Assembly (NCBI GenBank): GCA_017619335.1
Contig: JAFZSP010000014.1
Coordinates: forward strand, 1-59,192
Origin: Bacteroidaceae bacterium
GTDB taxonomy: Bacteria; Bacteroidota; Bacteroidia; Bacteroidales; Bacteroidaceae
Reading direction: 5' to 3'
DNA: 59,192 bases
The position numbers and the translations under genes are program-made. Below, in pieces: positions 17,736 through 25,881 of this stretch. The first letter of the stretch is position 1; the number at the start of each line of letters is the position of its first letter. Under the pieces are notes generated by a model, which was given only the letters and a program-made list of their open reading frames with translations, was not told where the DNA came from and ran no database searches.

Positions 17736-18704
17736 ATGACAGAAAAACATCTGATTTTAGAAGAGGCAGACCCTGTGATTTTCTATGGTGTGAACAACAC
17801 CAATATGCAAATGATCAAGGCGCTCTTCCCAAAATTGCGCATCGTGGCTCGTGGCAACGTCATCAAGGTGATGGGCGACGAGGAAGAGTTGGCAGCTTTC
17901 GATGAGAATATCGAAAAGCTGCAGCGCCACTGCGCCAAGTACAACAGCCTTACTGAGGAAGACATCCTCCATATTATTAAAGGTGAACGCACAGGTCGGG
18001 AGGGCATCGCAGGCGCCATTGTCTTCAGCGTCACAGGCAAGCCCATCACCGCCCGCAGCGAGAACCAGCAGCGGTTGGTGCAGGCGTTCGAGACGCATGA
18101 CATGGTTTTTGTGATCGGTCCTGCTGGTTCGGGAAAGACCTATACGAGTATCGCCCTTGCCGTGCGCGCATTAAAGAATAAGGAGGTGCGACGCATCATT
18201 CTCTCGCGTCCTGCAGTGGAAGCCGGCGAGAAGCTGGGTTTCCTGCCTGGTGATATGCGGGACAAAATCGACCCTTACCTGCAGCCGCTCTACGACGCGC
18301 TGGAGGATATGATTCCCCGTCAGAAACTCAACGAGATGATGGAACAGAACATCATCCAGATAGCACCGCTGGCCTTCATGCGAGGACGCACACTGAACGA
18401 TGCCATCGTGGTGCTGGATGAGGCGCAGAACACCACCCCTGCGCAAATCAAGATGTTCCTCACACGTATGGGTATGAATACCAAGATGATCATCACGGGT
18501 GATATGACTCAGATAGACCTTCCCGCCTCGCAGCGCAGCGGACTGCGGGAAGCCCTGACGATCCTCGATGGTGTCGAGGGTATTGCCCGCATAGAGATGT
18601 CACAGAAGGACATTGTCCGTCACCGTCTGGTTACTCGCATCGTCAAAGCATACGAAGAATACAATCAAAAGGATAAAAACAATGAAAGCATTAACAAAGA
18701 CTGA
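17736..18704 (+). CDS. phoH: PhoH-family ATPase
   Basis: 322 residues from the ATG at 17736, which follows the -7 box by 18 nt. A KH-like N-terminal region precedes a PhoH ATPase domain with Walker A GPAGSGKT (about residue 128) and a Walker B-like [30 protein letters not shown] is a family hallmark. PhoH proteins are cytosolic nucleotide-binding proteins implicated in RNA metabolism, and their exact role is not settled. The gene overlaps the start of purC by 23 nt. Confidence 0.92.
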   Translation: MTEKHLILEEADPVIFYGVNNTNMQMIKALFPKLRIVARGNVIKVMGDEEELAAFDENIEKLQRHCAKYNSLTEEDILHIIKGERTGREGIAGAIVFSVTGKPITARSENQQRLVQAFETHDMVFVIGPAGSGKTYTSIALAVRALKNKEVRRIILSRPAVEAGEKLGFLPGDMRDKIDPYLQPLYDALEDMIPRQKLNEMMEQNIIQIAPLAFMRGRTLNDAIVVLDEAQNTTPAQIKMFLTRMGMNTKMIITGDMTQIDLPASQRSGLREALTILDGVEGIARIEMSQKDIVRHRLVTRIVKAYEEYNQKDKNNESINKD

Positions 18705-19629
18705 ATTCAATTTCCCCGGACAGAAAAGTGTGTACCACGGTAAGGTGCGCGATGTCTATAACATCAACGACGACCTCATGGTGATGGTGGCTACCGACCG
18801 CATCTCGGCTTTCGATGTGGTGCTGCCCAAAGGCATTCCTTTCAAGGGACAGGTACTGAACCAAATAGCTGCTTCCTTCCTGGATGCCACAGCCGACATC
18901 GTTCCCAACTGGAAACTGGCTACGCCCGACCCGATGGTGACCGTGGGCCTGAAAGCCGAAGGCTTCCGTGTGGAGATGATTATCCGCGGCTATCTCACCG
19001 GCTCTGCCTGGCGCGAGTACAAGAACGGCTGCCGCGAGCTCTGTGGCGTGAAGCTGCCCGACGGTATGCGTGAGAATGAGCGCTTCCCGGAACCCATCAT
19101 CACTCCAACCACCAAGGCCGACGAGGGTCACGACGAGAATATCTCCCGTGAAGAGATTATCGCGCAGGGCATCGTCAGTGCCGAGGATTATGAGGTGATG
19201 GAACGTTACACCCGTGCGCTCTTCCAGCGCGGCACAGAGATTGCTGCCAAGAAAGGACTTATCCTGGTGGATACCAAATATGAGTTTGGCAAGCGCGACG
19301 GGAAGGTTATCCTCATCGATGAGATTCACACGCCCGACAGCAGCCGTTATTTCTATGCCGAAGGCTATGAAGAGCGCTTTGCCAAAGGTGAACCCCAGCG
19401 CCAGCTTTCCAAGGAGTTTGTGCGTCAGTGGCTCATCGACCACAACTTCATGAACCGTCCCGGTGATGTGATGCCGGAACTGACAGATGCGTTCGTCGAG
19501 AGCATCAGTGACCGTTACATTGAACTCTACGAGCACATTGTGGGACAGAAGTTTGAAAAAGCTGCTGTGGAAGCAGACGTGGCTGCTCGCATCGAAAAGA
19601 ATATCAGCGCATGGCTCGACGCCCAATGA
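18682..19629 (+). CDS. purC: SAICAR synthetase
   Basis: 315 residues; the start at 18682 fits the family N terminus ([26 protein letters not shown]). PurC joins CAIR and aspartate with ATP in de novo purine synthesis. Motifs: [29 protein letters not shown] and [11 protein letters not shown]. Length is that of the longer eukaryote-like/Bacteroidetes form. It is part of a tight plus-strand run (phoH, purC, menG), overlapping its neighbours at both ends. purM lies 3.4 kb downstream. Confidence 0.95.
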   Translation: MKALTKTEFNFPGQKSVYHGKVRDVYNINDDLMVMVATDRISAFDVVLPKGIPFKGQVLNQIAASFLDATADIVPNWKLATPDPMVTVGLKAEGFRVEMIIRGYLTGSAWREYKNGCRELCGVKLPDGMRENERFPEPIITPTTKADEGHDENISREEIIAQGIVSAEDYEVMERYTRALFQRGTEIAAKKGLILVDTKYEFGKRDGKVILIDEIHTPDSSRYFYAEGYEERFAKGEPQRQLSKEFVRQWLIDHNFMNRPGDVMPELTDAFVESISDRYIELYEHIVGQKFEKAAVEADVAARIEKNISAWLDAQ

Positions 19630-20411
19630 GAAGTTACTGCCAGGAGCCTGTAGAAGTAATCACCTCCGCTCAGCTGCAAAGACAGAAGGAGGAGGTCTCC
19701 ATACCGAATCGGCCAAAGGTGGAGAAGAAAAAGGTGGAAGCGATGTTCAACCGCATCGCACCCACCTACGACCGCCTGAACCACACGCTTTCCCTCGGCA
19801 TTGACCGTCGCTGGCGTCGCAAGGCCATCGATGCGTTGCGTCCCTTCGCTCCTGCCACGATTCTCGATGTGGCCACAGGCACAGGTGATTTCGCCATCCT
19901 GGCAGCACGACGGCTGGATCCTGACCGCATCATTGGTGTAGATATCAGTGAGAAGATGATGGAAATAGCGCAGGAGAAAGTCCGGAAGGCGGGGTTGGAA
20001 GGCACCATCTTCTTTGACCAGGACGACTGCACAGCCCTCTCCTTTGCCGACGAGACCTTTGACGCCGTGACAGTGGCCTACGGTGCACGTAACTTCGAAG
20101 ACCTGGAGGCAGGGTTGTGTGAGATGTGTCGTGTGCTCCAGAAGGGTGGACATCTGATGCTGGTGGAACTCACCACGCCCAACCGCTTTCCCATGAAGCA
20201 GCTCTTCAACTTCTATGCCCGAACGGTGATGCCTTTCATCGGACGTGCCATCAGCAAGGACGACAGCGCCTACACCTACCTCCCACAGTCGATGGCAGCC
20301 TTCCCGCAAGCAGAGGTGCTGAAACCGCTCCTGCTGCGATGCGGCTTCAAGGATGTCACCTTCCGCCGCTTCACCTTCGGACTCTCAACCATGTATCTGG
20401 CAACAAAGTAG
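19626..20411 (+). CDS. menG: Demethylmenaquinone methyltransferase
   Basis: 261 residues from the ATG at 19626, which overlaps the purC stop as ATGA. An alternative ATG at 19611 would add five residues. SAM-binding motif I ([13 protein letters not shown], about residue 80), [18 protein letters not shown] and the family segments [17 protein letters not shown] and [28 protein letters not shown] are clear for UbiE/MenG. Bacteroidales use menaquinone, so the methylation of demethylmenaquinone is the expected reaction. Confidence 0.92.
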   Translation: MRSYCQEPVEVITSAQLQRQKEEVSIPNRPKVEKKKVEAMFNRIAPTYDRLNHTLSLGIDRRWRRKAIDALRPFAPATILDVATGTGDFAILAARRLDPDRIIGVDISEKMMEIAQEKVRKAGLEGTIFFDQDDCTALSFADETFDAVTVAYGARNFEDLEAGLCEMCRVLQKGGHLMLVELTTPNRFPMKQLFNFYARTVMPFIGRAISKDDSAYTYLPQSMAAFPQAEVLKPLLLRCGFKDVTFRRFTFGLSTMYLATK

Positions 20412-20537
20412 CCTCACCCCCGCCTCCTCTCCGAATGGCGAGGGGAGTATATACCAACAAAGAATGAAAGGAATCAATAATCAACAGTCACAAGTATCTA
20501 CTACCATCTCCATTCGGAGAGGGGTCTGGGGTGAGGC
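20411..20537. repeat. MITE-like inverted repeat at the menG-aroE junction
   Basis: Imperfect terminal inverted repeats of about 31-33 bp (20411-20443 and 20507-20537; both arms share GCCTCACCCC and CTCTCCGAATGG) enclose about 63 nt. The left arm begins on the last base of the menG stop codon. The right arm lies inside the aroE reading frame. Confidence 0.75.
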
Positions 20538-21357
20538 TGCTCTCTACGGTCTCATAGGCCATCCCCTTGGCCACTCTTTCTCACGCACGTTCTTTAATAA
20601 TAGGTTCGCGCGCGAAGGAATCGATGCGGAATACCTCAACTTCGACCTTCCCTCCATCGACCTCCTGCCCCAGGTGCTTGCCGAGCACCCCAGCCTCCGA
20701 GGTCTCAACGTGACCATCCCCTATAAGCAGGCTGTCATCCCTTTCCTGGATGAACTGAGTGATGAAGCCCGAGCCATCGGAGCCGTCAACGTGATCAGGA
20801 TAAGCCACAAGGATGGAGTGGGAGAGGGGTTCCACCTCAAGGGCTTCAATTCCGATATCATCGGCTTCATGGACAGCATCCGTCCTCTCCTGCAGCCTCA
20901 TCATCGGAAAGCCCTCGTCCTCGGTACAGGCGGCGCCTCCAAAGCCATCTGCCGGGGATTGGAAAAGCTTGGTATAGAGTGGCGTTACGTCAGTCGCCAG
21001 CGTCCCTCTGCTGCTGTTCCCCCTTCATCTGTTTCCCCTTCATCTGGTTCAGTGCTCGGCGGTTTGTCCGCCGAGAATGTCTTCACCTACTCCGACCTCA
21101 CTCCCTCCGTCCTCGCCGAGTACACCGTCATCGTCAACTGCACCCCCCTGGGAATGTTTCCGAATGTGGATGCTGCTCCTCCTTTGGCATACGCAGCCCT
21201 CTCCCCGCGTCACCTGCTTTATGACCTCGTCTATAACCCCGAGGAAACCCTCTTCATGCGGCAGGGACGCCGCTTCGGTGCCACCGTCAAGGGCGGACTG
21301 GAAATGCTGCACCTTCAGGCACTTGCCAGTTGGGAGTTCTGGAACGGCAAAGATTAA
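20464..21357 (+). CDS. aroE: Shikimate dehydrogenase
   Basis: 297 residues from ATG 20464. AroE reduces 3-dehydroshikimate to shikimate with NADPH in aromatic amino-acid synthesis. The usual N terminus starts at YGLIGHPLGHSFS (about residue 28), with the catalytic Lys/Asp in NVTIPYKQAVIP and GFNSDIIGFM, NADP-binding VLGTGGASKA and a C-terminal KGGLEMLHLQALASWEFW. Unusually, the first ~26 residues and the start codon come from a MITE-like repeat. Residues about 180-200 are a Ser/Pro-rich insertion that includes a perfect 8-bp hairpin (21055-21075). Confidence 0.93.
   Translation: MKGINNQQSQVSTTISIRRGVWGEAALYGLIGHPLGHSFSRTFFNNRFAREGIDAEYLNFDLPSIDLLPQVLAEHPSLRGLNVTIPYKQAVIPFLDELSDEARAIGAVNVIRISHKDGVGEGFHLKGFNSDIIGFMDSIRPLLQPHHRKALVLGTGGASKAICRGLEKLGIEWRYVSRQRPSAAVPPSSVSPSSGSVLGGLSAENVFTYSDLTPSVLAEYTVIVNCTPLGMFPNVDAAPPLAYAALSPRHLLYDLVYNPEETLFMRQGRRFGATVKGGLEMLHLQALASWEFWNGKD
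21055..21075. repeat. Perfect 8-bp hairpin in aroE
   Basis: ctcggcgg / ccgccgag with a 5-nt loop, in the part of aroE that encodes the extra Ser/Pro/Gly loop. Confidence 0.7.
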
Positions 21358-21463
21358 AGAATGTGAAAAGAAGGTCACCTTCTGCCTCACATGACATAAA
21401 AGGAAAAAGCTTCAAAGGATATAAAAAGGAAAAGCTTCGAAAGACATTAAAACAAGAAAGCCA

Positions 21464-22402
21464 ATGAGAAAGAAAATTGTTCTCCTCCTCCTGTTGGGTG
21501 TAGCGCATATTTGCGCGTTCACCACCCTCCTCGCTGCCACCTACACCCCCGATAATCTCCCCATTCCCTACCTTCAGGACAAGACTCAGTACGTCTCCAA
21601 CCCCGATGGCATCCTCTCCCAGACAGCGGTAGATTCCTTGAATCTCTGGCTCGGACAGATGGAAACTGAGCACGGAGTGCAGACCGTCTTGGCTGTGGTG
21701 GAACGCATCAAGGGCGGAGAGACCTACGACTTCTGTATGGCGCTTGCCCGCAAGTATGGCATTGGCAGCAAGGAACAGAACAGTGGACTTGTCATCCTCC
21801 TTTCTACAGGAGACCGAGCCTACACCATCCTCACGGGGCGCGGCATGGAAGGAACCCTCCCGGATGCCATCTGCAAACGCATCGAGAACCGGCAGATGTT
21901 GCCTTCCCTCCGTGAAGGAGACTGGGACCAGGCCATGCTGAACACCGTCCGTGCCGTCAAGGCTTACATTGATGGCGACGACTCCCTCGTAGGTTCCTCA
22001 GACTTCGATGATGATGATGACATTGGAGCACTCATCGGCTTCTGTGTAGCCATGTTTCTGGGAATCGCACTCATTTTCTTTGCCATCTGGTTAGACCAGC
22101 GCAAGAAAGCCTATTGCCCCAGCTGCCATCAGCATAAGATGAAGAAAATCAGCAGCTACACCACCACGAACAAACGTCTTGGCATCCGCACTCACCATGA
22201 TACCTACCGCTGCACCCACTGCTTCTTTACCAAGGAATTGCATTGGGACGAGGATCTGAACAGCCACAATGGCGCAGCCGCAGCCGGCGGTGCTCTCGGA
22301 GGTAGCTTCTTCGGTGCCGGTGGCCGTTCGTTTGGCGGCGGTTTCGGCGGCAGCTTCGGTGGCGGCTCCTTCGGTGGTGGCGGTGCCAGCGGACACTTCT
22401 AA
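21464..22402 (+). CDS. TPM-domain membrane protein (YgcG-like)
   Basis: 312 residues. A signal peptide is followed by a TPM (TLP18.3/Psb32/MOLO-1) domain (VSNPDGILSQTAVDSLNLWL, YTILTGRGMEGTLPDAI), an acidic stretch (DFDDDDD), a transmembrane segment (about residues 187-210), and a zinc-ribbon-like part (CPSCHQHK ... CTHCFF). The C-terminal tail is Gly/Phe/Ser-rich (SFGGG repeats). TPM proteins of this type are encoded next to LemA, as here (60 nt downstream); their molecular role is unknown. Confidence 0.85.
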   Translation: MRKKIVLLLLLGVAHICAFTTLLAATYTPDNLPIPYLQDKTQYVSNPDGILSQTAVDSLNLWLGQMETEHGVQTVLAVVERIKGGETYDFCMALARKYGIGSKEQNSGLVILLSTGDRAYTILTGRGMEGTLPDAICKRIENRQMLPSLREGDWDQAMLNTVRAVKAYIDGDDSLVGSSDFDDDDDIGALIGFCVAMFLGIALIFFAIWLDQRKKAYCPSCHQHKMKKISSYTTTNKRLGIRTHHDTYRCTHCFFTKELHWDEDLNSHNGAAAAGGALGGSFFGAGGRSFGGGFGGSFGGGSFGGGGASGHF

Positions 22403-22403
22403 A

Positions 22404-22460
22404 GACCCAAAACGCCCATAAATCCCATTAAACCCATTAAACCCATCAAATAAATACACA
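22404..22460. repeat. Low-complexity spacer repeat before lemA
   Basis: Tandem variants of cccattaaa (9-10 nt period) fill most of the spacer between the TPM gene and lemA. Confidence 0.6.
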
Positions 22461-22462
22461 CA

Positions 22463-23041
22463 ATGAAAACAATCAAATCAATCCTCCTTGCCCTCGTGGC
22501 AACCCTCAGCTTCACCAGCTGCACCTACAACAAACTCGTTGAACAAGAAGAAGTTGTTGCACAGAAGTGGGCCGACGTCCAGACACAGTATCAGCGTCGT
22601 GCCGACCTCATTCCCAACCTCGTGAACACTGTCAAGGGTTATGCCGCTCACGAGAGCGAGACCCTGCAAGCCGTCGTGGAAGCACGCACCAAGGCTACGC
22701 AGATCACCATCGACCCCGCCAACGCCACCCCTGAACAGATTGCTGCCTTCCAGGCTGCACAGGGCGAAGTCAGCCAGGCACTGGGTCGTCTGCTGGCCAT
22801 CACCGAAGCCTATCCCGACCTGAAAGCCAACGAGCAGTTCAGCGAACTGCAGGCTCAGTTGGAAGGCACCGAGAACCGCATTGCCGAGTCTCGTCGCATC
22901 TACAACGACGCCGTTCAGACCTACAACGTCAGCGTGCGCAAGTTCCCCAACAACATCTGGGCCTTGATCTTCGGCTTCGAGAAGAAGACACCGTTTGCAG
23001 CTGAGGCTGGCGCAGAGAAAGCACCCGAAGTACAGTTCTGA
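22463..23041 (+). CDS. lemA: LemA family lipoprotein
   Basis: 192 residues. The signal ends in a lipobox (LSFTSC, Cys about 20), so it is probably an inner- or outer-membrane lipoprotein. The LemA helical domain is clear (YNKLVEQEEVVAQKWADVQ, QYQRRADLIPNLVNTVKGYA, and a C-terminal YNVSVRKFPNNIWA). It is paired with the TPM gene upstream, the usual arrangement. Its stop overlaps the purM start by one base (TGATG). Confidence 0.93.
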   Translation: MKTIKSILLALVATLSFTSCTYNKLVEQEEVVAQKWADVQTQYQRRADLIPNLVNTVKGYAAHESETLQAVVEARTKATQITIDPANATPEQIAAFQAAQGEVSQALGRLLAITEAYPDLKANEQFSELQAQLEGTENRIAESRRIYNDAVQTYNVSVRKFPNNIWALIFGFEKKTPFAAEAGAEKAPEVQF

Positions 23042-24213
23042 TGGACAGCAAGCAACGTTATATGGCGCGTGGCGTCTCTGCCGCCAAGGAGGACGTCCAC
23101 GCCGCCATCAAGAACATCGACAAGGGTATCTTCCCGCAGGCCTTCTGCAAGATTATCCCCGACATCTTGGGTGGCGACCCAGAGTACTGCAACATCATGC
23201 ACGCCGACGGTGCCGGCACCAAGTCCAGTCTGGCATACGCCTACTGGCGTGAGACGGGCGACCTCAGCGTGTGGAAAGGCATCGCGCAGGACGCCCTCAT
23301 CATGAACACCGACGACCTGCTGTGCGTGGGCGCTGTGGATAACATCCTCGTCAGCAGCACCATAGGTCGCAACAAGATGCTCATTCCGGGCGAAGTCATC
23401 TCTGCCATCATCAATGGCACCGATGAACTGCTGGCAGAACTGCGCGCCATGGGCATCGGTATCTATGCCACTGGCGGCGAGACAGCAGACGTGGGTGACC
23501 TCGTGCGCACCATCATTGTTGACAGCACCGTCACCTGCCGCATGAGGCGCAGCGACGTCATTGACAATGCCAACATCCGTCCGGGTGATGTCATTGTGGG
23601 ACTCGCCAGCTTCGGGCAGGCCACCTACGAGAAGGAGTACAACGGCGGCATGGGGAGCAATGGTCTCACCTCTGCCCGTCACGATGTCTTCGGCAAGTAC
23701 CTGGCAGAGAAATACCCTGAGACCTACGACCACGCCGTGCCCGAAGAACTGGTGTATAGCGGAAAGTACGAGTTGACCAATCGTCTTTCCGCCGCCGGCG
23801 GAAAGACGATTGGTCAACTCGTACTTTCTCCTACCCGCACCTACGCTCCTGTGGTTAAGAAACTTCTCGACGCCCTGCGTCCCCGCATTCACGGTATGGT
23901 ACACTGCACTGGTGGCGCACAGACCAAGGTGTTGCACTTCGTGGGCGACAACTGCCGCGTCATCAAGGACAATATGTTCCCCGTGCCGCCCCTCTTCCGC
24001 ATCATTGCAGAGGAGAGCGGTGCCGACTGGAGTGAGATGTATAAGGTCTTCAACTGCGGTCACCGTCTGGAGGTATATGTCGCTCCCGAGGACGCCCAGG
24101 TCGTCATTGACATCAGCCGCAGCTTCAACATTGATGCACAGGTCGTTGGCCACATCGAGGAAGGTCCCCGCAGCCTCACCATTCGCAGCGAATTCGGCGA
24201 ATTCAACTATTAA
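23041..24213 (+). CDS. purM: AIR synthetase (PurM-like, Bacteroidetes type)
   Basis: 390-residue PurM-superfamily protein of the Bacteroidetes form. PurM closes FGAM to AIR with ATP in purine synthesis. Visible are the N-terminal MHADGAGTKSSLAY segment, DALIMNTDDLLCVGA, ATGGETADVGDLVRTI and the C-terminal MYKVFNCGHRLEVYV. A perfect 32-bp inverted repeat (23762-23828) is built into the gene in frame and encodes GKYELTNRLSAAGGKTIGQ before the conserved LSPTRTYAP. Two mirror-image copies encoding different peptides suggest a template-switch change in a tolerant loop. The 3' end overlaps the serpin stop by 4 nt. Confidence 0.88.
   Translation: MDSKQRYMARGVSAAKEDVHAAIKNIDKGIFPQAFCKIIPDILGGDPEYCNIMHADGAGTKSSLAYAYWRETGDLSVWKGIAQDALIMNTDDLLCVGAVDNILVSSTIGRNKMLIPGEVISAIINGTDELLAELRAMGIGIYATGGETADVGDLVRTIIVDSTVTCRMRRSDVIDNANIRPGDVIVGLASFGQATYEKEYNGGMGSNGLTSARHDVFGKYLAEKYPETYDHAVPEELVYSGKYELTNRLSAAGGKTIGQLVLSPTRTYAPVVKKLLDALRPRIHGMVHCTGGAQTKVLHFVGDNCRVIKDNMFPVPPLFRIIAEESGADWSEMYKVFNCGHRLEVYVAPEDAQVVIDISRSFNIDAQVVGHIEEGPRSLTIRSEFGEFNY
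23762..23828. repeat. Perfect 32-bp inverted repeat inside purM
   Basis: Arms 23762-23793 and 23797-23828 are exact reverse complements, separated only by GCC. The frame is kept. No T run follows. Confidence 0.95.
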
Positions 24214-25592
24214 TTTCTGAATTGCAACTTCCCGTCCTGCACGTAGAATCCTTTCTGCGGTGGGGCGGGTAGTTGTCTGCCTTGCAGGTCATAACAAGGG
24301 CTGGAACAGCGAGCGGCTTTCGTGTTAGCCAGTCCGTCCTGTAACTTGCTGCGGACGCCATCGAACTGGGTTACACGTCCGGTGAAGAGGATGGCTCCTG
24401 TGTCGCGGTTCTGGATGGTGAAGTAGAACGGGCGATCCACGCGGAAGTCGATGTAGTTGTCCGGGTCTGGTATCATGCCCTCTGCATAATCTATCACCGT
24501 GATGGCAGCTGCCTCTGTGCCTTTCTCATCCACGAGAATCTTACTCAGCTGGAAGATGCGGTTGATGCTGCGGTTCACCTCGCACATCTTGGTGAAATCG
24601 GCCAACTCGTTATCGAAGGCATCTGTCACGCCCAGCTTCTTCATCACATCTTCAAGGTCGTAGTTCCCTTCAATCTGGAAACGTGGCACATACAGGTTCA
24701 TGGGTTGATGGCGTCCCTGCATGGCAGCACTCCAGTCCTCGAATGTGAGCGGAGCCAGTGCCGTGCCTTCCTGGGGGATGAACAGCGTCATGGAGAAATC
24801 TCCCATCACACCATATTGAAGGGTGACAGCATAGAACGAGGGCGTCACGCCCATTTGGAACTCTTCACGGATGAACATCATATTCACGTCCACGTAGCTC
24901 TCGTCGTCCAGGAGGAACGGCTGCTGGCTGGTGTCCTCGCTGTTGAATTCATATAACCAACTGCCCTTGAAATAGAGCGCATTGGCCAGCACGACGGCCA
25001 GCTCACTGGACTGTGGCTGCTGGTAGATGTAGGGAATGAGTCCGTGTGTCTTTTCGTTGGCCCAGGCATTGATTTTCCCGATGCCCTCCCAGGTGTCGAA
25101 CCACACGGTGTCCACACCAGCCTCATAGCTGGTGCGCAGTGCCTGAACGAAGTCATCGTAGAGCTGCACATTCGGTCGTGTCCACAGGCTGTTGGCCAAC
25201 TCGCACAAAGGATACCATCCATCGTATATCTCCTTGGGATTCTCTACATCCATCCATGCCAATGCTTCTGGATTGTAGGGCGGACGGGTGGTCAGCTGCT
25301 GGGTGAGCTGGCTGTTGAATTGTCCGATTTCCTCATTGCTGAACCCTTGTGTGCCCAGGGCGTGTTGCAACTGCTTGAGGGTGTTCCCTCCGGCACCATT
25401 CTGCGCCATAGACAGTGCCATCTGGACAGAGAGGGGTGAGAAGCACACGTTGTCTGTCTGTTCCAGCAAGAGTGTATTGAACAGGTCGAAAGCCGACTGC
25501 TGATAGGCCTTCGTCAGTTCCTGCGAAAGTGTCTGTGCCTGCACCGTCAGGGAGCAAGCCGTCAAGAGCAAGGGAAGTAAAAGCTTTTTCAT
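24210..25592 (-). CDS. Serpin-family serine protease inhibitor
   Basis: 460 residues from ATG 25592; a longer frame would start upstream of the promoter. The signal (MKKLLLPLLLTACSLTVQAQ) has both a lipobox-like LLTAC and a possible AxA cleavage site. The serpin fold is evident: FSPLSVQMALSMAQNGAGGNT, the hinge of the reactive loop (VDEKGTEAAAITV), and DRPFYFTIQNRDTGAILFTGRV. The reactive loop (about residues 378-396) reads VIDYAEGMIPDPDNY; its specificity cannot be predicted. Secreted serpins in gut and oral Bacteroidetes may block host proteases. The C-terminal extension of ~45 residues has a type IX-like character (YDLQGRQLP). Confidence 0.9.
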   Translation of the reverse strand: MKKLLLPLLLTACSLTVQAQTLSQELTKAYQQSAFDLFNTLLLEQTDNVCFSPLSVQMALSMAQNGAGGNTLKQLQHALGTQGFSNEEIGQFNSQLTQQLTTRPPYNPEALAWMDVENPKEIYDGWYPLCELANSLWTRPNVQLYDDFVQALRTSYEAGVDTVWFDTWEGIGKINAWANEKTHGLIPYIYQQPQSSELAVVLANALYFKGSWLYEFNSEDTSQQPFLLDDESYVDVNMMFIREEFQMGVTPSFYAVTLQYGVMGDFSMTLFIPQEGTALAPLTFEDWSAAMQGRHQPMNLYVPRFQIEGNYDLEDVMKKLGVTDAFDNELADFTKMCEVNRSINRIFQLSKILVDEKGTEAAAITVIDYAEGMIPDPDNYIDFRVDRPFYFTIQNRDTGAILFTGRVTQFDGVRSKLQDGLANTKAARCSSPCYDLQGRQLPAPPQKGFYVQDGKLQFRN

Positions 25593-25638
25593 AGGCCGAA
25601 AATGGGTAGATGAAGTCAGATAAAGTCGTTTTGATGCC

Positions 25639-25647
25639 GCAAAAGTA
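25639..25647 (-). promoter_or_regulatory. -7 box for the serpin gene
   Basis: TACTTTTGC on the minus strand about 47 nt upstream of the serpin start codon; it supports the start at 25592. Confidence 0.6.
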
Positions 25648-25717
25648 CAACAAGATGCGTATTTGGACAAGTTTTTTCAGAAAAAAATGGTTGAAACCGC
25701 AAAAAAACGTGATTATT

Positions 25718-25749
25718 TTTGGCCATTTCAAAAGAATGTAGTACCTTTG
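25718..25749 (+). promoter_or_regulatory. Complete Bacteroidetes promoter for tRNA-Val
   Basis: -33 TTTG (25718-25721), exactly 20 nt spacer, -7 TACCTTTG (25742-25749), 17 nt before the tRNA. It is the best match to the phylum consensus in the window. Confidence 0.85.
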
Positions 25750-25766
25750 CACCCGCAAACAAGGAT

Positions 25767-25841
25767 AGGAGCATAGCTCAGTTGGTTCAGAGCGCTTCAG
25801 TCACATTGAAGAGGTCATCGGTTCGAGCCCGATTGTTCCTA
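25767..25841 (+). tRNA. tRNA-Val (anticodon CAC)
   Basis: 75-nt cloverleaf: acceptor AGGAGCA pairs with TGTTCCT (one G-T), D arm GCTCAGTTGGTTCAGAGC, anticodon stem CTTCA/TGAAG around loop GTCACAT (U33 then CAC), T arm ATCGG/CCGAT around TTCGAGC, discriminator A. CCA is not encoded. It reads GTG codons. Flanked by its own promoter and a terminator hairpin. Confidence 0.9.
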
Positions 25842-25847
25842 CAGAAA

Positions 25848-25870
25848 AGGGCTGCCACAACGGCAGCCCT
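25848..25870 (+). terminator. Terminator hairpin after tRNA-Val
   Basis: 9-bp stem (agggctgcc / ggcagccct) with a 5-nt loop and a T-rich tail. It lies between convergent tRNA and GH92 transcripts and could serve both. Confidence 0.8.
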
Positions 25871-25881
25871 TATTCTTTGTT

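Noticed and set aside
22921..24153. 410-codon minus-strand open frame
   Set aside because: Antisense to purM, whose motifs are unmistakable; the long frame follows from GC-rich codon bias.
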